Source of the DNA: Streptomyces zinciresistens K42
GTDB taxonomy: Bacteria > Actinomycetota > Actinomycetes > Streptomycetales > Streptomycetaceae
Direction of reading: 5' to 3'
Length of the DNA: 38,494 bases
NCBI RefSeq assembly: GCF_000225525.1
Contig: NZ_AGBF01000053.1
Location: 1-38,494, forward strand
The stretch's first letter is position 1. Every line of letters starts with the position of its first letter. The position numbers and the translations under genes were made by a program. Below are positions 1 to 7,387 of this stretch, one piece after another. The notes below the pieces were generated by a model. That model did not search any database. It had not been told where the DNA came from and was given only the letters and a program-made list of their open reading frames with translations.

Positions 1-42
1 CCCCCCGGGGGCGTTACGCGTACGGCCCGCCGGGTCCGTTCC

Positions 43-82
43 CCGCCGCCGTGAGGACGCCCGCAAAGCGGGTACGCGGCGG
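43..82. other. Two-part hairpin ahead of the first gene
   Basis: Seen: arms CCGCCGC (43-49) and GCGGCGG (76-82) enclose a second stem, CCCGC (60-64) and GCGGG (68-72), with an AAA loop. It ends 14 bases before the GGAGG ribosome binding site of the PRC-barrel gene. It could be a terminator of a gene outside the window or an mRNA leader structure; the sequence does not decide between these. Confidence 0.35.
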
Positions 83-107
83 TAGGGGCGACGATCGGAG
101 GGGCACG

Positions 108-464
108 ATGTTCCAGGCCGGTGACATACGGGAGTGGCGCGGTCACGACGTGGTCGACGTCGAGGGGCGCAGGATCGGCAGGCTGGAGTCGATCTACGTC
201 GACACCGCCACCGACGCGCCGTCGTTCGCGACCGTCACGGTCGGCCTGCCCACCCGGCACCGCCTGGTGTTCGTGCCGCTCGCCGGCGCGACGGTCGGCC
301 CGGGTTACCTGAAGGTGACGTACGCGAAGCACCTGGTCAAGGACGCTCCGTCCATCGACGTCGACGGAGTCCTGCCGGCGGAGGACGAGAAGGCCGTCTT
401 CGCCCACTACGACCTCGCCCACCGCCCCGGTGCGCAGGGCGAGCGGCGGCTCGCACGCCGCTGA
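108..464 (+). CDS. PRC-barrel domain protein
   Basis: A 118-residue soluble protein. Residues about 5-80 (start MFQAGDIREWRGHDV, then EGRRIGRLESIYVDTAT) match the PRC-barrel pattern, a small beta-barrel found in RimM and in photosynthetic reaction-centre H subunits. In Streptomyces, stand-alone PRC-barrel proteins often sit among small stress-related membrane proteins. The ATG at 108 was chosen because GGAGGGG (97-103) lies just upstream; an in-frame GTG at 51 would add 19 Arg/Gly-rich residues with no good binding site. The next gene begins 26 bases downstream and is probably co-transcribed. The domain assignment is from recalled family pattern; the partner or ligand is unknown. Confidence 0.82.
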   Translation: MFQAGDIREWRGHDVVDVEGRRIGRLESIYVDTATDAPSFATVTVGLPTRHRLVFVPLAGATVGPGYLKVTYAKHLVKDAPSIDVDGVLPAEDEKAVFAHYDLAHRPGAQGERRLARR

Positions 465-490
465 CGACAACGACGATCCGGGAGGCGGGC

Positions 491-658
491 ATGGCCCTGT
501 TCTGGTTCCTGCTGCTGGTGGCGGTCGTCCTCGGCTTCATCGGGGTGCTCGCCGAGGGCATGCTCTTCATGCTGTTCACCGGGATACTGGTGGCGCTCGC
601 CGACGTGGTCTACGCGGGCCTGCGCATCCGCCGGGGCGGCAGGCGCCCGGTGCGGTAG
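491..658 (+). CDS. Small membrane protein, 55 aa
   Basis: A 55-residue protein that is nearly all hydrophobic. Two membrane segments run from about residue 2 to 20 (LFWFLLLVAVVLGFIGVLA) and 23 to 44, followed by a basic tail (RIRRGGRRPVR) expected on the cytoplasmic side. A ribosome binding site GGGAGG precedes the ATG. It follows the PRC-barrel gene by 26 bases, and such small membrane proteins commonly accompany PRC-barrel or stress genes in Streptomyces. I do not recognise a named family with certainty, and no enzymatic function can be inferred. The hydrophobic core and codon bias support it as a real gene. Confidence 0.75.
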   Translation: MALFWFLLLVAVVLGFIGVLAEGMLFMLFTGILVALADVVYAGLRIRRGGRRPVR

Positions 659-680
659 GAGGCCCGGTGCGGTGGGGAAG

Positions 681-713
681 GGAGGCCGAGGGGGTTCATC
701 GGCCCCGGCCTCC
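681..713 (+). terminator. Hairpin after small membrane protein gene
   Basis: Stem GGAGGCC (681-687) pairs with GGCCTCC (707-713), extended inward by GGGG (690-693) with CCCC (703-706) past a small bulge. It lies 22 bases after the stop at 658. There is no U-tract, which is usual for GC-rich actinobacteria. Confidence 0.45.
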
Positions 714-800
714 GGTCGCCGGCCCCCCCCGGCCCCGGCCGCGGGTCGTAGGTCCTTTGCCTCATGCACGCTGTGCGCCCGCTGGCTATGGTCGGCGTTC

Positions 801-1262
801 ATGCAGACACCGGGGATCGTTCGCCGTCGGACGGCGGAGCGCAGACGCGACACTCTGGAACGGCTCGCCACCGAGCGCGACGTGTGGGTGTCGACCGCGC
901 ACCCCGACCACGGACCGCACCAGGTGCCGCTGTGGTTCCTGTGGGACGGGCGAGCCCTGTGGATGTGCACCGGCGCCGCTTCCGCGACCGCGCGGAACGT
1001 TCGCGAGGAGCCACGCGTGCAGCTCGCGCTGCCGGACACGCTCGACGTGGTCCTCGTCCAGGGTGAGGTGCGGAGCTTCCCCGACGAGCACGTGCCCGCG
1101 GACGCGGCCGACGCGTTCGCCGCCAAGTTCGGTTGGGACCCGCGTGCGGAGGAAGGTGCCTTTCTGTACCTGCGAGTGGAGCCGAAGACGGTCCGCGCGT
1201 GGCGCGGCGCACCGGAACTGCGCGGCAGAGTCATCATGCGCGACGGGACGTGGCGGGAATAG
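801..1262 (+). CDS. Pyridoxamine-phosphate-oxidase-like split-barrel protein
   Basis: A 153-residue protein of the flavin/F420-binding split-barrel superfamily. The core pattern is visible: a helix-rich start (RRRTAERRRDTLERLATERDVWVST), strand HQVPLWFLWDGRALWMCTG, then SATARNVREEPRVQLALPDTLDVVLVQGEV, which is typical of PPOX-class F420- or FMN-dependent oxidoreductases (TIGR03618-like). These proteins reduce or bind small substrates in the cytoplasm; the actual substrate cannot be read here. The ATG at 801 starts the conserved region; the longer open frame from 672 adds low-complexity Pro/Arg sequence. It is convergent with the methyltransferase at 1342-2094. Family is fairly certain, cofactor is not. 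Confidence 0.8.
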   Translation: MQTPGIVRRRTAERRRDTLERLATERDVWVSTAHPDHGPHQVPLWFLWDGRALWMCTGAASATARNVREEPRVQLALPDTLDVVLVQGEVRSFPDEHVPADAADAFAAKFGWDPRAEEGAFLYLRVEPKTVRAWRGAPELRGRVIMRDGTWRE

Positions 1263-1277
1263 CGGCCGTCCCCGACT

Positions 1278-1309
1278 GACGCCCCTCACCGGCGGAGGCG
1301 GAGGGCGTC
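1278..1309. terminator. Possible bidirectional terminator
   Basis: GACGCCC (1278-1284) and GGGCGTC (1303-1309) form an inverted repeat in the 79-base gap between two convergent genes. A short stem with an 18-base loop; modest support. Confidence 0.35.
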
Positions 1310-1341
1310 GGTGTCCGGGGCGCGGCCGTTGGGGCGGGCGC

Positions 1342-2094
1342 TCAGGCGTGGGGCGTGCCGGTGCGCTCCGGCTTGCGCCACACCGAGACGTGTGACCTGC
1401 TCTCCGCGGTGAACGGTGCCTCGTTCCAGTCGGCCCAGCGTTCGGTCCGGGCCAGCCCCGCCAGCCGTGCCATCAGGTCGAGTTCGCAGGGCCATGCGTA
1501 CCGATGCGGCGACAGGAACGTGGTGGCCCGTCCGTCCGCGATCGTGTAGTGGTGCGAGACCATCCGCTGCTCGGCCAGGTCGTACGTGTCGAAGCCCAGG
1601 TGCCGGTCCCCGACATGGAACGGCCGAGCGGTCTCGCCCGGGGGCAGCCGCCGCAGGTCGGGGACGAACACCTCCACGACGAGGCGGCCGCCCGGCTCCA
1701 GATGGCGCGCGGCGTTGCGGAAGCAGGCGATCTGCTCCTCCTGGGAGAGCAGACAGGTGATCGCGTTGTAGACGAGGTAGACCAGCGCGAAGGCACCGGG
1801 CACCTGACGGGTCGTCATGTCTCCCAGGGCCACGGCCACATCACGCCCGCGGGGCTTCCTCGCGAGTTCCGCCGCCATGGGCGCCGACTTCTCGATGCCG
1901 GTGACGGCCACGCCGCGCGCGCTCAGCGCCAGGGCGACCCGTCCGGTGCCCACCGCGAACTCCAGGGCGGCGCCGCTGCCCGCGCGCCGGTGGAGGAAGT
2001 CCACCGCGGGAGCGAGGACTTCGGGAGCGTACATGTGCTGCGTCGAGGCGTCGTAGCCCCGGGCCACCCGTTCGTTCCACACATCCGTGTCCAC
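1342..2094 (-). CDS. Class I SAM-dependent methyltransferase
   Basis: A 250-residue protein. The Rossmann-fold glycine motif is EFAVGTGRVALAL at about residue 45-57, followed by an acidic end of strand beta2 (VTGIEKSAPM) and a motif IV-like stretch ALVYLVYNAITCLLSQEEQ. LEPGGRLVVEVFVP is a typical post-motif strand. This is the pattern of Methyltransf_25/11 family enzymes that transfer a methyl group from S-adenosylmethionine to a small molecule; the acceptor is unknown. The GTG at 2094 is preferred because the N-terminal pattern VDTDVWNERVARGYD begins there; the longer frame to 2340 is Gly/Arg-rich with no family signal. Conserved neighbours give no clue to substrate. Confidence 0.85.
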   Translation of the reverse strand: MDTDVWNERVARGYDASTQHMYAPEVLAPAVDFLHRRAGSGAALEFAVGTGRVALALSARGVAVTGIEKSAPMAAELARKPRGRDVAVALGDMTTRQVPGAFALVYLVYNAITCLLSQEEQIACFRNAARHLEPGGRLVVEVFVPDLRRLPPGETARPFHVGDRHLGFDTYDLAEQRMVSHHYTIADGRATTFLSPHRYAWPCELDLMARLAGLARTERWADWNEAPFTAESRSHVSVWRKPERTGTPHA

Positions 2095-2150
2095 GCGTCG
2101 CACGCTCCCACGCAACTCCGCGGGAGTGCCACCGGTTTTCTCCCGACCCG

Positions 2151-2190
2151 ATGCCCCGATGCCCCGATGCCCCGATGCCTCGGTGCCCCG
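2151..2190. repeat. Octanucleotide tandem repeat (ATGCCCCG)n
   Basis: Three perfect ATGCCCCG units (2151-2174) followed by ATGCCTCG (2175-2182) and GTGCCCCG (2183-2190). It lies 57 bases upstream of the methyltransferase GTG, in its likely promoter region. Confidence 0.85.
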
Positions 2191-2387
2191 GCGCGGCGGC
2201 GCGGCGGCGCACCGGGTATCGGGGGAGGGGTGGCGTGCCGCCGTACGACACCCTCCGCCGGGAGTGAGCCCGCCCGGCGCGCCGTTCCGCCCGCCGCGCG
2301 CAGCCCGCGCCCCACCCGTGCACCGTGCGCCGTCCACCACGCCGGACGGCGTTGCGCGACCGCCGGACGGGGCGCTCGTACCATGCC

Positions 2388-2417
2388 TTGTCAGTGCGAC
2401 GATGACGGATGTATAAC
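2388..2417 (+). promoter_or_regulatory. Promoter of the LacI-family gene
   Basis: TTGTCA (2388-2393), an 18-base spacer, then TATAAC (2412-2417): a good match to the sigma70/HrdB consensus in an otherwise GC-rich region. The -10 hexamer overlaps the palindromic operator at 2412-2425, so binding there would block the polymerase. Inferred from sequence alone. Confidence 0.6.
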
Positions 2418-2425
2418 GTTGTAAA
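2412..2425. promoter_or_regulatory. LacI-type operator, copy 1
   Basis: TATAACGTTGTAAA, centred on the CG step at 2417/2418. Read on the other strand it is TTTACAACGTTATA, which matches TTnCAACGTTGnAA at most positions. The same palindrome occurs at 4432-4445 and 15683-15696. It overlaps the -10 of the LacI gene, suggesting autorepression. Confidence 0.6.
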
Positions 2426-2516
2426 CGTCAAGCACTGGGACTCGGCGCCAGGCTCACGGTGACGCCACCGTACCCGCTCCGACCACCCGATTCGGGCCGC
2501 TCTGAAAGGGAATGCC

Positions 2517-3548
2517 GTGCGGGTCAGCCTCAAGGACGTCGCCGCCCATGCGGGGGTCTCCATCAAGACCGTCTCCAACGTGGTGAACAACTACCAGCAC
2601 GTCACCCCGGCCATGCGCGAGCGCGTCCAGCGCTCCATCGACGCGCTCGGCTACCGGCCCAACCTCGCGGCCCGGCATCTGCGCAAGGGGCGTACGGGCA
2701 TCATCGCGCTCGCGCTCCCCGAACTCGGCAACCCCTACTTCGCCGAACTGGCCGCCGCCGTGATCGACGCCGCCGCCGCCCACGACTACATCGTGCTCCT
2801 CGACCACACCGGGGGCCGCCGGGAACAGGAGATCCTGGTCAGCCAGGGCTTCCGGGCCCGGGTCATCGACGGCCTCATCCTCAGCCCCATCGAGCTGGAG
2901 ACCGAGGACCTGAGCGACCGGGCGGAGAACGTGCCGCTGGTGCTCCTCGGGGAGCGCGACTACGACCTGCAGTACGACCACATCGCCATCGACAACGTCG
3001 CCGCGGCCCGCGCCGCCGTCCGGCACCTTCTCGGGCTCGGCCGCCGGGAGATCGCCTTCATCGGCGACCGGCGAGGCCGCAGCGAACCCGCCCAACTGCG
3101 GGTCCGGGGCTGGCGCGAGGAACTCACCGCCGCCGGACTCCCCGCCGACGACGGGCTCGTGGCCGCCACGGAGGGCTGGGGGCACGCGGACGGGGCGGCG
3201 GCCATGAGCCGCATCCTGGAGACGGGCCGCCGCCCCGACGCCGTCTTCGCCTACAACGACCCGATGGCCATCGGCGCGATGCGTGTGCTGCACGAACGCG
3301 GACTGCGCGTCCCCGAGGACATCGCGATCGTCGGGTTCGACGACGTCGTCGAGGGGCACTTCGCCGCGGTGACGCTCACCTCCGTGTCGCCCGACAAGGG
3401 GGCCATCGGCCGGCTCGCCGTCGAGTGCGTGCTCGCCCGGTTGGGCGGCGAGGCGTCCGAGCCCCGCAGCGTCTGGGCCGACTACCGCCTGGTCGAACGG
3501 GAGAGCACCCTCGGCCGTGCCGCGTCCAAGGACCGGCCCGGGGCGTGA
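2517..3548 (+). CDS. LacI-family transcriptional regulator
   Basis: A 343-residue repressor of the LacI/GalR family. Residues 1-50 form the DNA-binding domain (VSLKDVAAHAGVSIKTVSNVVNN, then RVQRSIDALGYRPNLAARHLRKG, the hinge-helix region). Residues about 60-330 are the periplasmic-binding-protein-like ligand domain (IIALALPELGNPYFAELA, VIDGLILSPIE, DAVFAYNDPMAIGAMRVLHERGLRVPEDIAIVGFDDV). GTG start, with AAAGGGA just upstream. It precedes a sugar ABC operon and GH2 genes, and a common palindrome lies in front of itself, the binding-protein gene and the minus-strand GH2 gene. It is therefore the likely local repressor, with a mono- or disaccharide as inducer. Family is certain; regulon and ligand are inferred. 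Confidence 0.93.
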   Translation: MRVSLKDVAAHAGVSIKTVSNVVNNYQHVTPAMRERVQRSIDALGYRPNLAARHLRKGRTGIIALALPELGNPYFAELAAAVIDAAAAHDYIVLLDHTGGRREQEILVSQGFRARVIDGLILSPIELETEDLSDRAENVPLVLLGERDYDLQYDHIAIDNVAAARAAVRHLLGLGRREIAFIGDRRGRSEPAQLRVRGWREELTAAGLPADDGLVAATEGWGHADGAAAMSRILETGRRPDAVFAYNDPMAIGAMRVLHERGLRVPEDIAIVGFDDVVEGHFAAVTLTSVSPDKGAIGRLAVECVLARLGGEASEPRSVWADYRLVERESTLGRAASKDRPGA

Positions 3549-3590
3549 CCCGGCGCCGGGACCGCCGGCGGCGCACACCGCCCTGACCCC

Positions 3591-3742
3591 GACGTCCCAC
3601 GCCTCCGCGGCTCATACGGCCCGGCCCGGTCTCGGCATCCCACGCCTGCGCGCCTCACACCGCCCTGACCCCGACGTCCCACGCCTGCGCGGCTCACGCT
3701 GCCCGGCCTCGACGTCCCACGGCGACGCGCCTCATGCGGCCC
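3591..3742. repeat. Degenerate ~40-bp tandem repeats
   Basis: Four copies of a unit built on GACGTCCCACGCCTGCGCG followed by (G/C)CTCA begin near 3591, 3634, 3672 and 3711, with spacing 43, 38 and 39. The third copy is closest to the consensus. They lie directly after the LacI gene. Confidence 0.7.
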
Positions 3743-4044
3743 CGTGTCCCGCGGGTACGCGCGTGCCCCGCGACGGCGTCCGCCCTGCCCGCGCGCCGAC
3801 CACCGCGCGCCCACCCGTGACCCGCGGACCCGGGACGAGGAATCCGGGACCGGGGACCAGCGGCCCACCGAAGACGGCCACGCCCAGGACGTCCCGCGAG
3901 CCCCGAGGGCGACGGGCGGACTGCCCGCGCTGCCCCCGTACGCCGCGCGAGCCCGCCCAACCGGACCTCGTCGGCGTCGTGCCGCGCGCGGCACAGCCAA
4001 CGGGCAGCCTCCTGAAGCGACTTCTGCAACAACCCGGGGATGCT

Positions 4045-4128
4045 CTGCCGTCTGCCGTCTGCCGTCTGCCGTCTGCCGTCTGCCGTCTGCCGTCTGCCGT
4101 CTGCCGTGTGCCGTCCGCCGTCCGCCGT
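4045..4128. repeat. Heptanucleotide microsatellite (CTGCCGT)n
   Basis: Nine perfect CTGCCGT units (4045-4107) followed by three variants, GTGCCGT, CCGCCGT and CCGCCGT (4108-4128). It is intergenic, about 290 bases before the binding-protein promoter. The unit length is not a multiple of three, which argues against coding in this region. Confidence 0.9.
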
Positions 4129-4419
4129 CGCCCCCGTCCGTGTCCGTCGCCCCCTCCGCCCACCACGTCCGCCGCCTCCCGCCCTTCGCGCCGGTCCCCG
4201 ACCCCGCCCCCGCTTTCGAACGAGTCATCGACCCACCGGACCCACCGGAAGCCGCCCCGCGCGCCCCGTCGCCCTTCCCTGTGACGCCGAGAAAGGGCAG
4301 GTCGGCCGGTATGCCCCGGCTGAAACTCCCTCAGCGGAGGGCGCGCGGTGCGGCGGTGCGGCGGACGTATCCGGCGCACGCTTTCTCCCGGCCGTGCGCA
4401 CAGGTCTCTGCACAAGGGG

Positions 4420-4448
4420 TTTACAGCATCCTTCCAACGATGTAAAAA
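4420..4448 (+). promoter_or_regulatory. Candidate promoter of the sugar ABC operon
   Basis: TTTACA (4420-4425) is a reasonable -35; 17 bases later TAAAAA (4443-4448) is a weak -10. The palindrome at 4432-4445 occupies the spacer and the start of the -10. The local A+T-rich patch in a GC-rich region supports promoter function. Confidence 0.45.
4432..4445. promoter_or_regulatory. LacI-type operator, copy 2
   Basis: TTCCAACGATGTAA, centred at 4438/4439. It keeps the TTnCA-core-TGnAA halves shared with the copies at 2412-2425 and 15683-15696 and lies between the -35 and -10 elements of the transporter promoter. Confidence 0.6.
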
Positions 4449-4556
4449 CCTGTTTGCGGCGGGCCGGACAGCGCCCCCGCCAGGGGGAAGCACCGTTTCA
4501 GCTCCTGCGTCAGCTTTCCTCAGTTCCCTTTCAGCGTCGCCCGGATCGGGGTCACC

Positions 4557-5651
4557 ATGCAGCGCACCACTCACCGTCCTCGTCTCCTTGCCCGTCCCGG
4601 GCTCGTCGCCCTGGCCGCCGCGGTGGCCTTGACCGCCTCCGCCTGCGCGAAGTCCGAGGACGACGCGTCGAAGGACACCAAGTCCCCTGCCGCCGCCGGT
4701 GCCGAACAGAAGGTCGTCACCCCGAAGCCGGGCAGCAAGTCCTGCACCGTCGACGCCTACGGCGGCGAGAAGCTGGACCTCAAGGGCGCGACCGTCGGCT
4801 TCTCCCAGTCGGAGAAGGAGGCCAACCCGTTCCGTATCGCCGAGACCCAGTCCATCAAGGACGAGGCGAAGAAGCGGGGCGTCAAGCTGCTGACGGCCAA
4901 CGCCCAGTCGCAGTTCTCCAAGCAGATCAGCGACGTCCAGGACCTCCTCGCCAAGGGTGCCGACCTCCTGGTGATCGCCCCGCTCAACTCGGACGGCTGG
5001 GACCCGGTCCTGCAGGCAGCCGCGGCCAAGAAGGTCCCCATCGTCACGATCGACCGCAAGATCAACGCCACCGCCTGCAAGGACTACGTCTCCTTCATCG
5101 CCTCCGACTTCGTCGAGCAGGGCCGCCGTGCCGCCGACCAGATGATCGAGGCGACCGGAGGCAAGGGCGAGGTCGCCATCCTCCTCGGCGCCGCGGGCAA
5201 CAACGTCACCACCGAGCGCACCAAGGGCTTCAAGGAGCGCGTCGCCGAGAAGGCCCCGGACCTGAAGGTGGTGTTCGAGCAGACCGGGGACTTCGCCCGC
5301 GAGAAGGGCCAGCAGGTCACCGAGCAGCTCATCCAGTCCAAGCCCGGCATCAAGGGCATCTACGCCGAGAACGACGAGATGGGCCTCGGCGCCGTGGCCG
5401 CGCTCAAGGGCGCCGGCAAGAAGGCCGGTGACATCAAGATCGTGACGGTGGACGGCACCCGCAACGCCGTCCAGGGCATCGTGGACGGCTGGATCAGCGG
5501 CGTCATCGAGTCCAACCCCCGCTTCGGTCCGCTGGCGTTCCAGACCCTGGACACCTTCACCAAGGGCGAGGCCGTCCCGCAGGACATCATCATCCAGGAC
5601 GGCGCCTACAGCACCGACAACGCGAAGTCGGAGATCGGCAAGGCGTACTGA
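4557..5651 (+). CDS. YtfQ-like sugar ABC substrate-binding lipoprotein
   Basis: A 364-residue periplasmic-binding-protein-type lipoprotein. The signal peptide ends at the lipobox ASAC with Cys30. The body matches, from memory of E. coli YtfQ (galactofuranose-binding protein), in VGFSQ, FRIAET (WRAAET in YtfQ), an IAPxxxxGWxPVL block, the DRxI motif, TGDFAREKGQQV, YAENDEMGLGA and the VDG hinge. Residues 31-60 are a linker anchoring it to the outer face of the membrane. It would deliver a furanose or similar monosaccharide to the importer encoded downstream (5825-9376). A strong hairpin follows the stop, which would leave this gene more highly expressed than the rest of the operon, as is usual. 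The promoter carries the LacI-type operator. Family is secure; galactofuranose as ligand is inferred from similarity. Confidence 0.92.
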   Translation: MQRTTHRPRLLARPGLVALAAAVALTASACAKSEDDASKDTKSPAAAGAEQKVVTPKPGSKSCTVDAYGGEKLDLKGATVGFSQSEKEANPFRIAETQSIKDEAKKRGVKLLTANAQSQFSKQISDVQDLLAKGADLLVIAPLNSDGWDPVLQAAAAKKVPIVTIDRKINATACKDYVSFIASDFVEQGRRAADQMIEATGGKGEVAILLGAAGNNVTTERTKGFKERVAEKAPDLKVVFEQTGDFAREKGQQVTEQLIQSKPGIKGIYAENDEMGLGAVAALKGAGKKAGDIKIVTVDGTRNAVQGIVDGWISGVIESNPRFGPLAFQTLDTFTKGEAVPQDIIIQDGAYSTDNAKSEIGKAY

Positions 5652-5657
5652 GCACGC

Positions 5658-5684
5658 GGGGGCCCGGACTCGGTCCGGGCCCCC
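5658..5684 (+). terminator. Strong hairpin between binding protein and ATPase genes
   Basis: Perfect 12-bp stem, GGGGGCCCGGAC (5658-5669) and GTCCGGGCCCCC (5673-5684), with a TCG loop, 7 bases after the stop codon. It probably acts as a partial terminator or 3'-end stabiliser within the operon. Confidence 0.75.
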
Positions 5685-5735
5685 GGCGCTCTCCGCCCCC
5701 TCGCCCGAAGACCCTCCGCATCGCCGGCTGTCCCT

Positions 5736-5771
5736 CGCTGTCCCTCGGTATCCGTCGCTGTCCCTCGGTAT
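5736..5771. repeat. 20-bp period direct repeat upstream of the ATPase gene
   Basis: CGCTGTCCCTCGGTAT occurs at 5736-5751 and again at 5756-5771, with a partial third copy just before. It lies between the attenuator hairpin and the ATPase start. Confidence 0.8.
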
Positions 5772-5824
5772 ACCTCCGCACCAACCGCACCCCTTCTTCT
5801 CCCTGTTTTCTCCTGGAGGCACAG

Positions 5825-7387
5825 GTGGCACCCCCCGCCGAAGTCCTCGCCGTCCGCGGACTCAGCAAGACCTTCCCCGGCGTCCGGGCCCTGGACGACG
5901 TCGACCTCACCCTGCACGCCGGTGAGGTCCACGCCCTGATCGGCGAGAACGGCGCCGGCAAGTCGACCCTCATCAAGCTCCTCACCGGCGTGTACCGCCC
6001 CGACGCCGGAGAGATCACCTTCCAGGGCGCCGAGGTCTCCTTCGCCACCCCTCTGGAGGCGCAGAAGGCGGGCATCTCGACCATCTACCAAGAGGTCAAC
6101 CTGATCCCGCTGCTGAGCGTGGCCCGCAACCTCTTCCTGGGACGCGAACCGCGCAACCGCTTCGGCGTGCTGGACATCGCCCGGATGAACAGCGAGGCCG
6201 AGGAGGTCCTGCGCGGCTACGGCGTGCGCGTGGACGTCCGTCGGCCACTGCGCACCCTCGGCGTCGGAGCCCAGCAGATGGTGGCACTGGCCCGCGCCGT
6301 CGCCACCGACGCCCGCATCGTCATCATGGACGAGCCGACCTCCTCCCTCGAACCACGCGAGGTGGAGACCCTGTTCTCGGTGATCCGCGGGCTGCGCGAC
6401 GCGGGCATCGCCGTCGTCTACGTCAGCCACCGCCTGGACGAGCTCTACGCCGTGTGCAGCACCGTCACCGTCCTGCGCGACGGCCGGCGCGTGCACCACG
6501 GCAGCCTCGCCGAACTCGGCCGCCTCGACCTGGTGTCCACGATGCTCGGCCGCGACCTGGGCGAGGTGCGCGCGGAGGGACTCACCAAGTTCAGCGGCGA
6601 CCACCAGGCCACCGACAGCGAACCGGTCCTGGAAGCACACGAGCTGACGGTGCCTCACCGGCTGCACGGCGTGTCCGTGAGCATCCGGCCCGGCGAGGTC
6701 GTCGGTCTCGGCGGACTGCTCGGCTCCGGACGCACCGAGACCGCCAAGGCCATCTCCGGTGCCCTGCCCGTGCGTTCGGGCCGGGTCACGGTGGCCGGCG
6801 TCCCGCTGCGCGGCGGTTCGGCAGCGGCGGCCATCCGGGCGGGCGTCAGCCTCCTCCCGGAGGACCGCAAGAGCGAGGGCATCGTCCCCGGACTGTCGGT
6901 GCGGGAGAACATCGCGCTCGCCGTCCTGCCCCGGCTGTCCCGCTTCGGACTCGTCTCCGAGGCGCGCGTCGACAGCGTCGTCGACACCTTCGTCACGCGC
7001 CTGCGCATCAAGGCGTCCTCACCGCACCAGAAGGTCGGCGAACTCTCCGGCGGCAACCAGCAGAAGGTGCTGCTCGCCCGCTGGCTCGCCATGAACCCCA
7101 AGGTGCTGCTCCTGGACGAACCCACCCGCGGCATCGACGTCGGCGCCAAGGCCGAGGTGCAGAAACTCGTGGACGAACTGGCCGCGGACGGCCTGGGCGT
7201 CCTGCTCATCTCCTCCGACCTGGAGGAACTGATCGAAGGGTCCGACCGCGTGGTCGTACTGAAGGACGGCGCCGTCGTCGGCGAACTCACCGGCGACGAC
7301 GTCACCGAGGACAAACTGATGCGCACCATCGCCGGCGACACCGCCGCGACGGCGCCCGCCGCCGAGGAGGTGGCCGGCGATGGCTGA
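5825..7387 (+). CDS. Sugar ABC transporter ATPase (two ABC domains)
   Basis: A 520-residue protein with two fused nucleotide-binding domains, as in RbsA, MglA and YtfR. The first domain has Walker A GENGAGKST (residues 40-48), a Q-loop IYQEVN and Walker B VIMDEPTSSLE. Its signature is altered (LGVGAQQM, where LSxxQQQ is usual). The second domain has a degenerate Walker A (GSGRTET), signature LSGGNQQKVLLARWLA and Walker B LLLDEPTRGIDVG. This asymmetry is normal for sugar-importing ATPases of the CUT2 class. GTG start, with GGAGG at 5815-5819. Its 3' end overlaps the first permease by 8 bases, so translation is coupled. It powers uptake of the sugar bound by the lipoprotein at 4557-5651. Confidence 0.94.
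   Translation: MAPPAEVLAVRGLSKTFPGVRALDDVDLTLHAGEVHALIGENGAGKSTLIKLLTGVYRPDAGEITFQGAEVSFATPLEAQKAGISTIYQEVNLIPLLSVARNLFLGREPRNRFGVLDIARMNSEAEEVLRGYGVRVDVRRPLRTLGVGAQQMVALARAVATDARIVIMDEPTSSLEPREVETLFSVIRGLRDAGIAVVYVSHRLDELYAVCSTVTVLRDGRRVHHGSLAELGRLDLVSTMLGRDLGEVRAEGLTKFSGDHQATDSEPVLEAHELTVPHRLHGVSVSIRPGEVVGLGGLLGSGRTETAKAISGALPVRSGRVTVAGVPLRGGSAAAAIRAGVSLLPEDRKSEGIVPGLSVRENIALAVLPRLSRFGLVSEARVDSVVDTFVTRLRIKASSPHQKVGELSGGNQQKVLLARWLAMNPKVLLLDEPTRGIDVGAKAEVQKLVDELAADGLGVLLISSDLEELIEGSDRVVVLKDGAVVGELTGDDVTEDKLMRTIAGDTAATAPAAEEVAGDG

Larger units (their letters stand above)
2095..2516. other. Intergenic region: octamer repeats and lacI-type promoter
   Basis: No gene is supported here. It holds an octanucleotide tandem repeat at 2151-2190, GC-rich low-complexity sequence with weak open frames on both strands, and the promoter and operator of the LacI gene at 2388-2425. 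Confidence 0.6.
3549..4556. other. 1-kb intergenic region rich in repeats
   Basis: I find no convincing gene in this stretch. It contains four degenerate copies of a roughly 40-base unit (3591-3742), a heptanucleotide microsatellite (4045-4128), and the promoter and operator of the sugar-binding-protein gene (4420-4448). Open frames crossing it on either strand are low-complexity Pro/Arg/Ala shadows that run into neighbouring genes. Confidence 0.6.

Noticed and set aside
672..800. N-terminal extension of the split-barrel protein
   Set aside because: Gly/Pro/Arg-rich low-complexity translation that includes a terminator hairpin (681-713).
3591..3742. Possible CRISPR or phage attachment repeats
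   Set aside because: Copies are imperfect, irregularly spaced, and there is no integrase or cas gene nearby.
4045..4128. Possible CRISPR array
   Set aside because: The units are 7 bp, contiguous and without spacers; no cas gene is in the window. It is a simple microsatellite.
3732..5831. A 699-codon minus-strand frame across the intergenic region and the binding-protein gene
   Set aside because: It is antisense to the lipoprotein gene and repeat-derived in its remainder.
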